From an uncultured Gemmiger sp. (GTDB lineage Bacteria; Bacillota; Clostridia; Oscillospirales; Ruminococcaceae), in NCBI GenBank assembly GCA_944388145.1, contig CALXHQ010000009.1, positions 1 through 64,000 of the forward strand: a stretch of DNA of 64,000 bases, read 5' to 3'. Every line of letters begins with the position of its first letter. The stretch's first letter is position 1. Of the stretch, positions 1 through 9,029 are shown piece after piece. Below the pieces are notes generated by a model, which saw nothing but the letters and a program-made list of their open reading frames with translations, was not told the DNA's origin and searched no databases. A program made the position numbers and the translations under genes.

Positions 1-30
1 GGACTTGAAAGCTCGGCGGCGCTTTGCGAC

Positions 31-59
31 GCAAAAAGCAGTCCTGCGGACTGTTTTGC
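31..59. repeat. inverted repeat at window edge
   Basis: Arms at 31-44 and 48-59 (GCAAAAAGCAGTCC and GGACTGTTTTGC) form a hairpin with a 3-nt loop. It resembles the centre of the MITE-like element at 31461-31636, which also pairs GCAAAAA with TTTTTGC. It could be the end of a related element or an upstream gene's terminator; the window edge prevents a decision. Confidence 0.4.
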
Positions 60-102
60 CCGTGTGGCTGCAATTTTCCGGTTCTGTAAGCACAAGGCAA
101 TC

Positions 103-131
103 TTGACATCCCCGGGGTTGTATATTACCAT
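103..131 (+). promoter_or_regulatory. sigma-A promoter for zinc-ribbon protein
   Basis: TTGACA at 103-108, 17-nt spacer, TACCAT at 126-131, about 85 nt before the start codon at 217. The -35 is perfect and the -10 matches 4 of 6. Confidence 0.6.
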
Positions 132-216
132 AGTATCATACCATTTATAGTCAGAACCGCGGTGCCTGCGCCCCCTGCGGCGGGACCGGGCGCCGCCCCA
201 AAGGGGGAAGCATTGT

Positions 217-1665
217 ATGAAAATTTGCCCCAATTGCGGTACGCCCGCCCAGTCGGAAAACCAGGGATATTGCATGAGCTGCGGTGCCAAGCTGCCGGAG
301 GACAGCGCCCCGGCTTCCGTTGCGAGCGATTCCGCCGGCCGGGCCGACGGCGATCCCACCGAGCTGTACGGTGAGGAAACCAAGATCTATGTTCCGGACC
401 AGGAGAAAACGCCGAAGCCCACTACCCACATCCAGCGCGACACCAAAGAGCCGCCCGCACCGCCTGCACCGCCCGTGCCGCCCGCCGGGGAGGAGGGCAT
501 TCCCGAGCCGCCCCCGGCAGACCGCCCGGATTCGTATGTTCAAACGCCGCCGGTTTATACACCGCCGCAGAGAGACGACCCCTATCCTCCCTACACGCCG
601 CCATCAAACAACCCCTGGGGAGATGACATGTCCGACGGCGGAGAGACTTCCCGTCTGCATCCCGACACGCCCCCCGATCCGCCGTATGTTCCCGACGACG
701 GCTACTATGCCCAAAAGCCCCCGCATCACGTCTCGCCGCTGATGGTCATCCTGCTGGTCCTGATGGGCCTGCTGGTGGTGGCCGGCGTTGCACTGGGCGC
801 CTTCCTGTTCCTGCGCTCGGATCTGGGGCAGGACCTGCTGGGCCCGGTACTGGGCACCTCCTCGTCGGAAGAATCCCCCGAAGAGGAGCCAGCGGATGAC
901 GATGCCCTGCAGGCCACCCCCGCCCCCACGGCGGCCCCCACCGCGGCGCCCACGCCCAGCCCCACACCAACGCCCAGCCCCACCGCGGCCCCGCTGGCAG
1001 CGGAACAGCGCTTTTATCTGGACAACCTGAGCGCGGTGGAGGGCATGACCATCACGGTGGACGGTGTGCCCACCAGCTGCTGGTTTGACAATGGCCGCGT
1101 CTACATTGACCGCAGCGCGATCACCCGCTCCAACATGCTGCTGCGGGCCATCGTGCCCACCGGTACCAGCTATGTCACCTCGCTGGCGCTGGTCTCCCAG
1201 CCCACCAACGCCACTGCCTCCTTCGGCGCCTACACCCCCTGCGAGGCGGACGGCTACGTGCTGCCGGACATGAGCTACATCAAGCCCATGCTGGACGTCT
1301 ATTATGCCGGTTATCTGAACACCATCAACACCAAGGACTTCAGCCAGATGCGGTATTCCAGCGCCACCAACACCCAGGAGCTGACCAGCAAGATCAACTC
1401 CAGCGGCAACACCGGCGTGGAGTACAAGGTGGATTACTGCACCATCACCTGTGATGAGGACAGCATCAGCTACGGCGACCATGTGGTTACCATGAACGCC
1501 ATCGCCACCTATCTGGGCAACCGGACCGACAACGGCCGCGAGGTAAGCGGCACCAACTACATGACCATTCAGGCTGTGTGGGAAAACGGTATGTGGCTGG
1601 TCAACCATTGTGTCTACATCACAGAAGATCAGTTCAACAGCAACACTCTGGCCCCCATGCCCTGA
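217..1665 (+). CDS. zinc-ribbon membrane-anchored protein (TcaA-like layout)
   Basis: A 482-aa protein of unknown exact role. The N-terminus is a zinc ribbon (Cys4, Cys7, Cys19, Cys22: CPNC and CMSC). A long proline-rich cytoplasmic linker (about 40-170) leads to one membrane helix (about 174-199), an Ala/Thr/Pro linker (about 225-260) and an extracytoplasmic C-terminal domain (about 265-482). This zinc ribbon, helix and outer-domain order recalls the TcaA/YvbJ group, where the last domain is NTF2-like; that is by architecture only. The start follows the ribosome-binding site AAGGGGGAAG. The gene is monocistronic, ending at a terminator shared with the converging hydrolase gene. Confidence 0.75.
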   Translation: MKICPNCGTPAQSENQGYCMSCGAKLPEDSAPASVASDSAGRADGDPTELYGEETKIYVPDQEKTPKPTTHIQRDTKEPPAPPAPPVPPAGEEGIPEPPPADRPDSYVQTPPVYTPPQRDDPYPPYTPPSNNPWGDDMSDGGETSRLHPDTPPDPPYVPDDGYYAQKPPHHVSPLMVILLVLMGLLVVAGVALGAFLFLRSDLGQDLLGPVLGTSSSEESPEEEPADDDALQATPAPTAAPTAAPTPSPTPTPSPTAAPLAAEQRFYLDNLSAVEGMTITVDGVPTSCWFDNGRVYIDRSAITRSNMLLRAIVPTGTSYVTSLALVSQPTNATASFGAYTPCEADGYVLPDMSYIKPMLDVYYAGYLNTINTKDFSQMRYSSATNTQELTSKINSSGNTGVEYKVDYCTITCDEDSISYGDHVVTMNAIATYLGNRTDNGREVSGTNYMTIQAVWENGMWLVNHCVYITEDQFNSNTLAPMP

Positions 1666-1680
1666 CAGGCACCAGTAAAA

Positions 1681-1735
1681 ACAGCAGCGATCCCCCGCTT
1701 CCGATCATTCGGCGGCGGGGGATCGCTGTTTTTGT
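1681..1735. terminator. bidirectional intrinsic terminator
   Basis: Arms 1685-1698 and 1715-1728 pair perfectly (CAGCGATCCCCCGC), followed by TTTTTG on the + strand and preceded by AAAAAC. It lies between two converging genes and can stop transcription from both sides. Confidence 0.85.
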
Positions 1736-1755
1736 GTTGGGCTGCAGGCGCCGGG

Positions 1756-2787
1756 TCAGGCGGCGGGCTGTGCCATGGCGGGCAGCTCCAGCAACGCCTC
1801 CTGCAAAAAGGCCAGTGTCACATCCCGCAGTTTGCCGTCCAGGCGGGCGGTCTCGGGGGTGCTGGCATCGGCGGCCAGATAGTTGTGGTTGGCAGTGTCA
1901 AACACCCGCAGTTTGATCCAGTTGTCCGGGTGCTGCTGCACCGCCTCCACCGTCTGTTGGATGGTTTGCTCGCTGAGGATGTTCTCATTGCCGCTGTAGC
2001 ACAGCAGCAGCGGGCCTTCAAACTCTGCCAGAATCTGATTGGGGTGGCTGTCGGCCATCTCCTCAAACAGCGCAGCGCTGACGGTGAAGTGGAAGGTGCT
2101 GGAGTAAACGGTGCCGTTGTCCTCCGCCTCCCCGGCCATGGCGGCCACATTGTCCGGCGATTCAATGTCCAAGAATTCCAGACCGTCGCTGCCGTCGCCG
2201 TTGGCGGGGCTCCACAGGGCTGCGGCCTGTACCGGGTAACTGCCCTGGTCCAAATACAAGCTGGCCAGCCGGCCGCCCATACTGTGCCCCACCATGGCGA
2301 TGCGGTCGGGGTCCACCGGGTAGTTGGCCTGCATATAGGCGATGCCGGCATCCACATCCGCCATCATGTTGGACAGGGTGTAGCCGGTCTGATCCTCGGT
2401 GCTGTCGCCGCAGCCGGCAAAGTCGATGCGGATGCTGGCAATGCCGCTGTCTGCCAGCTGCCGGGCCAGTGGTGCAAAGTGGCCGTCTCCCTGGCGGTTG
2501 CCGGTGAACCCGTGGCAGAACACCACCAGCGGCCAGTCCTGGCCGCCGGACGGCAGACAGATGGTGGCCGGCAGGCCGCTGCGGCCATTGTCCAGCGTCA
2601 GGTCAAAACCCTCCGCCGGGGCTTGGGTGGCAGCGGGCGTTGCCGCGGGGGCCGGGGTGGGCGTGGGCAGCAGCAGGGCATCATCGGGCAGCTGCTGCAG
2701 GTTCTTGGATCCGCCGCAGGCGGTCAGCAGCAGGGCCGGCAGCAGGCAGAACACCGCTGCCAGGCGGCGCAGGGCGCAAAGTTTCAT
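1756..2787 (-). CDS. alpha/beta-hydrolase lipoprotein (esterase-like)
   Basis: A 343-aa secreted lipoprotein with an alpha/beta-hydrolase fold, probably a serine esterase. A signal peptide ends in a lipobox (LTAC, Cys24), followed by a Pro/Thr/Ala linker (about 38-58). The catalytic domain shows an HG oxyanion motif (CHGFTG, about 91-96) and the nucleophile elbow GHSMGG (Ser169); a C-terminal NHNY segment probably supplies the catalytic His. The closest recognised type is the cinnamoyl/feruloyl esterase-like branch, but the substrate cannot be read from sequence. Monocistronic, with its own promoter at 2860-2888. Confidence 0.8.
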   Translation of the reverse strand: MKLCALRRLAAVFCLLPALLLTACGGSKNLQQLPDDALLLPTPTPAPAATPAATQAPAEGFDLTLDNGRSGLPATICLPSGGQDWPLVVFCHGFTGNRQGDGHFAPLARQLADSGIASIRIDFAGCGDSTEDQTGYTLSNMMADVDAGIAYMQANYPVDPDRIAMVGHSMGGRLASLYLDQGSYPVQAAALWSPANGDGSDGLEFLDIESPDNVAAMAGEAEDNGTVYSSTFHFTVSAALFEEMADSHPNQILAEFEGPLLLCYSGNENILSEQTIQQTVEAVQQHPDNWIKLRVFDTANHNYLAADASTPETARLDGKLRDVTLAFLQEALLELPAMAQPAA

Positions 2788-2859
2788 GCAAAAGACTTCC
2801 TTATCCTTCCGGCGGTCGGGCAGGGCCGTGCGCGGCGGTTTTTATGGCAAATTTCTTTC

Positions 2860-2888
2860 TTTATACCATAAATCGCGCGGTTGTGCAA
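2860..2888 (-). promoter_or_regulatory. sigma-A promoter for hydrolase lipoprotein
   Basis: On the minus strand TTGCAC (2883-2888), 17-nt spacer, TATAAA (2860-2865), about 73 nt upstream of the start at 2787. Confidence 0.6.
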
Positions 2889-2915
2889 TTGCCGGGACCG
2901 CCTAAAGGCTGGAAA

Positions 2916-3215
2916 TCAGCTGTGCTCGCTGCGGGTCAGGCAGACAGGGCCGGGATCGCTTTCATCAATGTGCACCCGCCGGGCCGCGCAGATATGGCTT
3001 TTCAGGTGGCGGCAGGCCTCGTCGTTGCAGCGGATGTCGGTCTCGGCGGTGCCGGGGGCATTGTCGGTGGCAGCGTTGGCGTAGCTCTCGTTGGAACAGT
3101 AGCTGCTGCACACCGCGTCATTCTCGCCGGCGTGCTGCACATCAATGCAGCCCAGGCAGCAGGCGCCACCCTTGTTGTGGCAGCAGTCGTAAGCGGAACA
3201 ATCCAGATAGGTCAT
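2916..3215 (-). CDS. Cys-rich DUF1540-like protein
   Basis: A 99-aa cysteine-rich protein. Two similar Cys clusters (about residues 6-26 and 62-82) have the C-x3/4-C-x6-C spacing of DUF1540, a small metal-binding-like domain of unknown function common in Clostridia. There is no signal peptide or membrane helix. The start is supported by a strong AGGAGGTGT ribosome-binding site. Function not known. Confidence 0.7.
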   Translation of the reverse strand: MTYLDCSAYDCCHNKGGACCLGCIDVQHAGENDAVCSSYCSNESYANAATDNAPGTAETDIRCNDEACRHLKSHICAARRVHIDESDPGPVCLTRSEHS

Positions 3216-3292
3216 GTTGATACACCTCCTGGATGCAGTGTGCCCAAACAGCGGGAAACTATTCCGCCGGCCGCCGGGCCGGGGCCATATGC

Positions 3293-3337
3293 CAAGTGCC
3301 CCGCCGCACCGGTTTGCCGGCAGCGGCGGGGCACTTG
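3293..3337. other. 15-bp perfect hairpin downstream of MFS gene
   Basis: Arms 3293-3307 and 3323-3337 pair over 15 bp just beyond the MFS stop codon. There is no U-run on either strand, so it is either a mRNA 3'-end stabiliser or a weak terminator. Confidence 0.5.
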
Positions 3338-3353
3338 CAGAAAGGGAAAGCCG

Positions 3354-4544
3354 TCAGCCCTGTTCTCCGGCCAGCACGGCCTCCCGCTTGGCGCGGGTGC
3401 GCTTGTGGAGCAGTTCCGACATGAGGATCATCAGCACCAGGAACGCTGCCAGATACCAGGGATACAGCGCCGGGCTGACATACTGGGCAATCAGGCCGAA
3501 CAGCGGCGGCATCAGGCAGCTGCCCACGTAGGCAAAGGCCATCTGCACGCCGGTCATGGCCAGGCTGAGCGCCCGCCCAAAGTTGGCGGGGGTTTCGTGG
3601 ATGATGCTGGGGTAGATGGGCGCGCAGCCCAGCCCGATGGTGACCAGCCCCGCGAACAGCACCCCCTGCCCGGCCGGCAGAAGCACCAGCAGCACCCCCA
3701 GGGCGATCAGCCCCTGCCCCAGGCGGATCATGTTCTGGTCGGTGATTTTCATGGTCAAAAAGCCGCAGATCCCCCGGCCGACCGTGATGCCCAGGTAGAA
3801 GGTGCTGGTCCAGCCGGCGGCGGTCTCGGCATCGATGCCCCGCACCAGCGTGCAGTAGCTGGCCGCCCACATGCCGGCGGTGGATTCCAGCGCACAGTAG
3901 CAGAAGAAGCAGACCAGCACCTGGGGCACCCCGGGCAGGCGCAGCAGCTGCGGGAGCGAGCGGTGCTCCGGGGTGAACTCCTCCCCCTCCGGGGCGGAGC
4001 GGGGGCGCTTCCACAGCGGCAGGCTGAACAGCAGCACCACCGTCAGGGCAAACTGGATCACCGAGATGATGCGGTAGCCGCCCTGCCAGCTGCCGCCGGC
4101 CAGCGCCCAGCCCATGATAACCGGCCCGGCGCTGGCGCCCACACCCCACATACAGTGCAGCCAGCTCATGTGGCGGCTTTTGTAATGCAGCGAGACATAG
4201 GCGTTCAGCGCCGCGTCCACGCTTCCGGCGCCCAGGCCGTAGGGCACCGCCCACAGGCACAGTTGCCAAAACCGGGAGCAGCAGGAAAAGCCGAACAGTG
4301 CCACCGCGGTGAGCAGCACACTGCCCGCTGTGACGCCTCCGGTGCCCAGGCGGGCGTTGAGGCGCTCGCTGCACAGGCTGGAGACGATGGTGCTGGCGGC
4401 AATGATCATTGAGACAATACCCGCCCAGGACAAATCGGCATGCAGCTGGCCCACCATGCTGGGCCAGGCCGCCCCCAAAAGGGAATCCGGCAGGCCCAGG
4501 CTGACAAAGGCCAGGTAGATCACCGGCAAAAGAAGCGATGCCAT
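3354..4544 (-). CDS. MFS transporter (FucP/YbjJ-like)
   Basis: A 396-aa polytopic membrane protein with about 12 hydrophobic segments, the usual size for the major facilitator superfamily. The stretch around residues 105-140 (GAGSVDAALN and a following HCMWGVGA) resembles the sugar-permease-like FucP/YbjJ branch, so a sugar or related metabolite is plausible but unproven. It stands alone between the DUF1540-like gene and rny. An extended -10 promoter lies about 100 nt upstream. Confidence 0.8.
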   Translation of the reverse strand: MASLLLPVIYLAFVSLGLPDSLLGAAWPSMVGQLHADLSWAGIVSMIIAASTIVSSLCSERLNARLGTGGVTAGSVLLTAVALFGFSCCSRFWQLCLWAVPYGLGAGSVDAALNAYVSLHYKSRHMSWLHCMWGVGASAGPVIMGWALAGGSWQGGYRIISVIQFALTVVLLFSLPLWKRPRSAPEGEEFTPEHRSLPQLLRLPGVPQVLVCFFCYCALESTAGMWAASYCTLVRGIDAETAAGWTSTFYLGITVGRGICGFLTMKITDQNMIRLGQGLIALGVLLVLLPAGQGVLFAGLVTIGLGCAPIYPSIIHETPANFGRALSLAMTGVQMAFAYVGSCLMPPLFGLIAQYVSPALYPWYLAAFLVLMILMSELLHKRTRAKREAVLAGEQG

Positions 4545-4642
4545 TTTTACAACCCCTCTGTGCGCCCTATCCCGGGGGATCCCTGAAAGACCAGCGCGTT
4601 TGGCTGATCAGTTCCCCGAACCGGGCGAAAAATGCAGCTATG

Positions 4643-4651
4643 ATTATACCA
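4643..4651 (-). promoter_or_regulatory. extended -10 promoter for MFS gene
   Basis: Minus-strand TGGTATAAT (extended -10) about 100 nt before the MFS start at 4544. No good -35 is present, as is usual for extended -10 promoters. Confidence 0.5.
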
Positions 4652-4694
4652 TGCCGGCGGAAAAAGTATAGTCCCTTTTTTCAGCGGGCGGCAG

Positions 4695-4724
4695 CAAAAA
4701 AGGCGCCTGCCGGCGGCAGGCACC
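4695..4724 (-). terminator. terminator of rny
   Basis: On the minus strand a GTGCCTGCCG/CGGCAGGCGC hairpin followed by CTTTTTTG, 20 nt after the rny stop codon. Confidence 0.85.
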
Positions 4725-4743
4725 CAAAAGGCTGCGTAAGGGG

Positions 4744-6300
4744 TTACTTGGCATACTCGGTGGCACGGCTTTCGCGGATGACGCTGACCTTGATCTGGCC
4801 GGGGTAATCCAGCTCGTCCTCGATCTTCTTGGCGATGCTGCGGGCCAGCAGGACCACCTGATCGTCCGAGATCTTGTCCGGCTGCACCAGGATGCGCACC
4901 TCGCGGCCGGCCTGGACCGCATAGCTGCTCTCGACGCCGTCGAAGCCGTTGCACAAAGCTTCCAGCGTTTCCAGCCGCTTGATGTAGCTTTCCATGTTTT
5001 CGCGGCGGGCTCCGGGGCGGGAGGCGCTGATGGCGTCGGCTGCCATAATGATGAAAGCCAGCGGGGTCTTGGGCTCCACGTCGCCGTGGTGGGCCTCCAC
5101 CGCATGGATGATGGCCGGATTCTCGCGGTACTTTTTGCAGATGTCCACACCGATCTGCACATGGCTGCCCTCGATCTCGTGATCCAGTGCCTTGCCGATG
5201 TCATGCAGCAGGCCGGCGCGGCGGGCCATGTTCACGTTGACGCCCAGCTCGCCCGCCATCAGGCCGGCCAGCCAGGCCACCTCCATCGAGTGGCTCAGCA
5301 CATTCTGGCCGTAGCTGGAGCGGAACTTCAGCCGGCCGATCAGCTTGACCAGGTCGGGGTGCAGGCTGTGGATGCCCAGATCCATCACGGCCTTTTCGCC
5401 CTCCCGCTTCATGGTCAGCTCCAGCTCACGGCGGCACTTGTCCACCGTCTCCTCAATGCGGGCGGGGTGGATACGGCCGTCAGCGATCAGGCGCTCCAAC
5501 GCCATGCGGGCCACCTCGCGGCGGGTCTGGTCAAAGCTGGACAGCGTGATGGCCTCCGGCGTGTCGTCAATGATCAGGTCACAGCCGGTGGCAGTCTCCA
5601 GGGCGCGGATGTTGCGGCCCTCACGGCCGATGATGCGGCCCTTCATCTCATCGTTGGGCAGCGGCACCACGCTGACGGTGGCCTCGCTGGTGGCATCGGC
5701 GGCACAGCGGGCAATGGCCTGGCTGACCATGCTGCGGGCCATATTGTCGCACTCGTCCTTCAGGTTTGCCTGGTAGGCCGAAATCCGCATTGCTTTCTCG
5801 TGGGTCAGCTCCTCGTCCAGGCGGTTGAGCAGCACCGCCCGGGCATCCTCCTGGGTCATGCCGGCGATGGTTTCCAGCTTTTCGGTCTGGCGCAGTTTGA
5901 GCTGTTCCAGCTCATCCAGGCGGGCTTCCACCGTCTCGCTGCGCTTTTTCAGGTCCTCTTCCTTGCGTTCCAGGGTGGCGGTGCGCTTGTCCAGCTGCTC
6001 TTCCTTCTGGTCGATGCGGCGTTCCTGGCGGGTGATCTCGGCGCGGCGGTCCTTGATCTCCTTGTCTGCCTCGGATTTCAGCTTGAATGCCTCGTCCTTG
6101 GCCTCGATGATGGTCTCCTTGCGTTTTTGTTCGGCGGACTTGATGGCGTCGTTGACGATGCGCTTGGCTTCCTCCTCGGCAGAGCCGATCTTGGCCTCCG
6201 CCGTGCGCCTGCGGTGCTGGCCGCCCAGATAAAAACCAAGCGCCACACCGGCAGCGATCGCAACGAGTACCGCCACCACCAATACGATGATGGGTACCAT
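4744..6300 (-). CDS. rny: ribonuclease Y
   Basis: A 518-aa membrane-anchored endoribonuclease that starts mRNA decay in Firmicutes. It has an N-terminal membrane helix (about 4-26), a long charged coiled coil (about 30-200), a KH RNA-binding domain with [12 protein letters not shown] (about 210-275) and an HD metal-dependent hydrolase domain with [10 protein letters not shown] (about 335-430). Length and domain order are typical. The start follows a GAGGAGTG-like ribosome-binding site. The leader is exceptionally long (about 530 nt from the best promoter), which suggests 5'-UTR control. Confidence 0.97.
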   Translation of the reverse strand: MVPIIVLVVAVLVAIAAGVALGFYLGGQHRRRTAEAKIGSAEEEAKRIVNDAIKSAEQKRKETIIEAKDEAFKLKSEADKEIKDRRAEITRQERRIDQKEEQLDKRTATLERKEEDLKKRSETVEARLDELEQLKLRQTEKLETIAGMTQEDARAVLLNRLDEELTHEKAMRISAYQANLKDECDNMARSMVSQAIARCAADATSEATVSVVPLPNDEMKGRIIGREGRNIRALETATGCDLIIDDTPEAITLSSFDQTRREVARMALERLIADGRIHPARIEETVDKCRRELELTMKREGEKAVMDLGIHSLHPDLVKLIGRLKFRSSYGQNVLSHSMEVAWLAGLMAGELGVNVNMARRAGLLHDIGKALDHEIEGSHVQIGVDICKKYRENPAIIHAVEAHHGDVEPKTPLAFIIMAADAISASRPGARRENMESYIKRLETLEALCNGFDGVESSYAVQAGREVRILVQPDKISDDQVVLLARSIAKKIEDELDYPGQIKVSVIRESRATEYAK

Positions 6301-6303
6301 GTG

Positions 6304-6826
6304 ATTGTCACTCCTCGTAGGTTAATGTGAGTAAACCATGAGAGCCGCTGCCCGGAGGGCGCTTTTCAAGATCTATCGTTTTGTCAAAATTGGCTTGGAA
6401 AAGGGCGCAGTGCCGCCTGGAACAGCCGCACAGCCGTCCCTGTGTGCAGCACGGCGGCACCGCCGGCAGGTACACTGCACCGCGGCGCCGGCCGCCGGAA
6501 AACAGGCAGGCGGCAAAACGGGTACCTGACAGCTGCAGGGCCCGGAACTCTTACAAAACAACGCTGCAGGGGACAAAACGCATCGTACCGTACGCCCCGG
6601 CAGGCAAATCCAAGAAAAGCGGCGCGCCCGTCTGCGCGGTGCCACCGGAAACCAAAACCGCAACGCCCGCCTGCGGGGCAGTGTCAGCTGCCTGTTCAGG
6701 GCCTGCGTTCCGGCGGGAGGCGCGGCAACCCGCCGCCCGGCAACGGCCTTGCAAGCCGCACCGTTCCCCCGGAAGCTTTGTTTTCCTGTGTCGCTCGCGC
6801 CATCGCGCAACAGCTCTTTGTATACT
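6304..6826 (-). other. long putative leader of rny, no gene recognised
   Basis: About 520 nt between the strong minus-strand promoter (6833-6861) and the rny start. As RNA it contains several GC-rich stem candidates, such as GGCUUGCAAGGCC near 6753. No riboswitch, RNase P, tmRNA or SRP signature is recognised. Short open frames here have no convincing start site or protein character. A long structured 5' UTR of rny is the simplest reading. Confidence 0.45.
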
Positions 6827-6832
6827 GATTTC

Positions 6833-6861
6833 ATTGTATCCGTTCCACGATGGATTGTCAA
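6833..6861 (-). promoter_or_regulatory. strong sigma-A promoter reading toward rny
   Basis: Minus-strand TTGACA (6856-6861), exactly 17 nt, TACAAT (6833-6838). It diverges from the promoter at 6890-6918. Confidence 0.75.
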
Positions 6862-6889
6862 GAAATTGTTACAAAACTGTCCCCCGCCC

Positions 6890-6918
6890 TTGCGCAAGCG
6901 TGGGGCTTGTTGTATCAT
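6890..6918 (+). promoter_or_regulatory. promoter for LTA synthase-family gene
   Basis: TTGCGC (6890-6895), 17 nt, TATCAT (6913-6918), about 35 nt before the proposed TTG start at 6952. Confidence 0.55.
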
Positions 6919-6951
6919 AGATTGTAAAATTTTATTCAGGAAACTGTAAAT

Positions 6952-8889
6952 TTGCGCCTTTGGGCGCGTATGGGAAAGGTATTGGAAAGAATGGTCACAA
7001 AACTGCGCATAAACACCCGCCTGCTGTGGGCGGTGCAGCTGGTGCTGGCGCTGGCCGCGGCCCTGGTGGGCTGGTATCAGATCGAGCATTCGGCCGGCGT
7101 TTCCCGGGAGGTGCTGCTCACAATCCCGGCGCCCTATTTGCTGTTGGGGGTGCTGACGGTGTTTGCCATCCCGCTGCTGCTCTATGCCCTGTGCGGCCGC
7201 TGGCAGGCGGCCACCGCCGCAGGGGGCGCCATTGCAACGCTGTATGCGCTGGTCAACTATTACGTGCGGGTGCTGCACGGCAATGCACTGCTGGCGCCGG
7301 ACATTGCCAACGCCGCCACCGCCGCCGATGTGGTGGGCGCCTACGACATCCGCCCGGACTCCACCAGCGTCAAAATTGCCCTGTGCTACCTGCCGGTGCT
7401 GCCCATTGCGGTGGTGCAATGGCTACTGGAGCGCCGCATCCGCCGCAACGGCAAGCCGGCCGTGTCCTGGCCAAAGCGGCTGACCCGCTGGGGTGTCAGC
7501 GCAGCGGCCCTGGCTGCGCTGTTCTTTTTCGGCTATTTCGGGCCGTTTTCGCTGATGCCCACCGACGTGGGCACGCTGGCCTATGCCATCGCCTTCAACT
7601 TCAACACCTACGGCTACACCCCCTCGGCGGTGTCCTCGGTGCTGCTGTTGCTGGAGCCGGTGACCAAACCGGAGGGTTACTCGGCCGAGGCGGCCGTGCA
7701 GGCCGCCGACCGGGCGGAGGGTTATACCCCCGCCGCTCCTGCCGCCGACCCCGGCGACTACCCCGACGTGATCCTGGTGCTGAATGAGACGCTGTATGAC
7801 CTGGCACTGGTCACCAACCCCCAGACCGACGCCCCCTACATGGACTATCTCCATTCGCTGGGCGGGCAGGCTACGCTGGGCTATGCGCTGGTGCCCGATG
7901 TGGGCGGCGGCACCAACCGCAGCGAGTTCACGCTGCTGGCCAGCGATTCGATGACGCTGATGCCCGGTGCCACCCCGTTTTCCACCATGAGCATGGAGGG
8001 GCAGCCCTCGGTGGTCAGCTACATGAAGGCGCTGGGCTACACCACGCTGGCTGGCCACCCCGCCGACCCCGGCAACTACCGCCGCGGCATGGCCTGGCCC
8101 GCCCTGGGCTTTGAGCAGATGTATTTTGTGGACACCTTCCGCCCCGGATACCTGCCCTACGGCAACCGGGTCATGTACATTCCCGACGCCAACGCCTACC
8201 CCACCTTCCTGGACCTGTACGAGTCCATGCCGGCGGACCAGCCCCGGTTTGCCTACCTGCTGACCATCCAGAACCATGGCGGCTATACCGACGTGCCCGA
8301 GGATCAGCTGCTGGTCCATGCCGCCACCGATTACGGCGACTACGACCACGACGTGGACGAGTACCTGAGCTGCCTGGCGCTGGACGACCAGGCCCTGCAG
8401 CAGCTGCTGGAATACTTCACTGACCTGTACAACAGCACCGGCCGCAGGGTGGTTTTGCTGATGGTGGGCGACCATGCGCCATACATGATCGACTCCATCA
8501 CCAGTGACAGCCTGACCGGCAGCGACAGAACCATCCGGCAGCGGGCCACGCCCTTCCTGCTGTGGACCAACTACCCCACCGACACCCGCGTGGCGGTGGG
8601 CACTGACCCCGGCGCCCTGCCGGTGGTGGACCTGAGCGCCCTGGTGCCCCTGGCTGCGGAGCAGGCCGGGCTGCCTCTGTCCCCCTATTACCGGTACATC
8701 CTGGCCATGCGGGAACATTGCACCGCCTGGACCAACCTGAACGGCGCCCTGCTGCCCGACGGCACCCTGGCGGCTGACGGCTCCAACGCGGAAGCGGATG
8801 CGTGGGTGTCCGGCTATTATATGCTGGAATACAACGCCCTGACTGCCGGCGAGCGGATCGACGAGCTGTTTTTGCCGCAGCAGCCGTGA
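6952..8889 (+). CDS. LTA synthase family membrane sulfatase
   Basis: A 645-aa membrane enzyme of the lipoteichoic acid synthase/phosphoglycerol transferase family, which polymerises glycerol-phosphate-type units outside the membrane. About five N-terminal helices (about 20-215) precede an extracellular sulfatase-fold domain (about 255-600). That domain holds a metal-binding NE motif (VLNETLY), a nucleophile-type Thr in GGGTNRSEF and a metal site GDHAPY. The start is uncertain: TTG at 6952 has AGGAAA 8 nt upstream, but ATG at 6970 or 6991 is possible. A GC hairpin plus U-run follows the stop. Whether it makes LTA or another polymer is unknown. Confidence 0.85.
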   Translation: MRLWARMGKVLERMVTKLRINTRLLWAVQLVLALAAALVGWYQIEHSAGVSREVLLTIPAPYLLLGVLTVFAIPLLLYALCGRWQAATAAGGAIATLYALVNYYVRVLHGNALLAPDIANAATAADVVGAYDIRPDSTSVKIALCYLPVLPIAVVQWLLERRIRRNGKPAVSWPKRLTRWGVSAAALAALFFFGYFGPFSLMPTDVGTLAYAIAFNFNTYGYTPSAVSSVLLLLEPVTKPEGYSAEAAVQAADRAEGYTPAAPAADPGDYPDVILVLNETLYDLALVTNPQTDAPYMDYLHSLGGQATLGYALVPDVGGGTNRSEFTLLASDSMTLMPGATPFSTMSMEGQPSVVSYMKALGYTTLAGHPADPGNYRRGMAWPALGFEQMYFVDTFRPGYLPYGNRVMYIPDANAYPTFLDLYESMPADQPRFAYLLTIQNHGGYTDVPEDQLLVHAATDYGDYDHDVDEYLSCLALDDQALQQLLEYFTDLYNSTGRRVVLLMVGDHAPYMIDSITSDSLTGSDRTIRQRATPFLLWTNYPTDTRVAVGTDPGALPVVDLSALVPLAAEQAGLPLSPYYRYILAMREHCTAWTNLNGALLPDGTLAADGSNAEADAWVSGYYMLEYNALTAGERIDELFLPQQP

Positions 8890-8894
8890 GTTTT

Positions 8895-8917
8895 GCCGCC
8901 CCGGGGCGGCGGTTTTT
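8895..8917 (+). terminator. terminator of LTA synthase-family gene
   Basis: GCCGCC/GGCGGC stem with a CCGG loop followed by GGTTTTT, immediately after the stop codon. Confidence 0.75.
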
Positions 8918-8974
8918 GGTGAAATTTGCCGGAATCCAGTCAAGAATTGCCAGCAAAACTGTGGCCCCGGCGGG

Positions 8975-9003
8975 TTGACTTTGCCGCCCGCAGGGGCTAC
9001 AAT
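8975..9003 (+). promoter_or_regulatory. sigma-A promoter of T-box/thrS unit
   Basis: TTGACT (8975-8980), 17 nt, TACAAT (8998-9003). Transcription would start near 9010 and include the T-box leader. Confidence 0.7.
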
Positions 9004-9029
9004 ACCAGTAAACTTCATTCCGTTTGAAA

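Noticed and set aside
6551-6754. 67-aa minus-strand open frame in the rny leader
   Set aside because: Only a TTG start with no ribosome-binding site; composition is typical of chance frames in GC-rich DNA.
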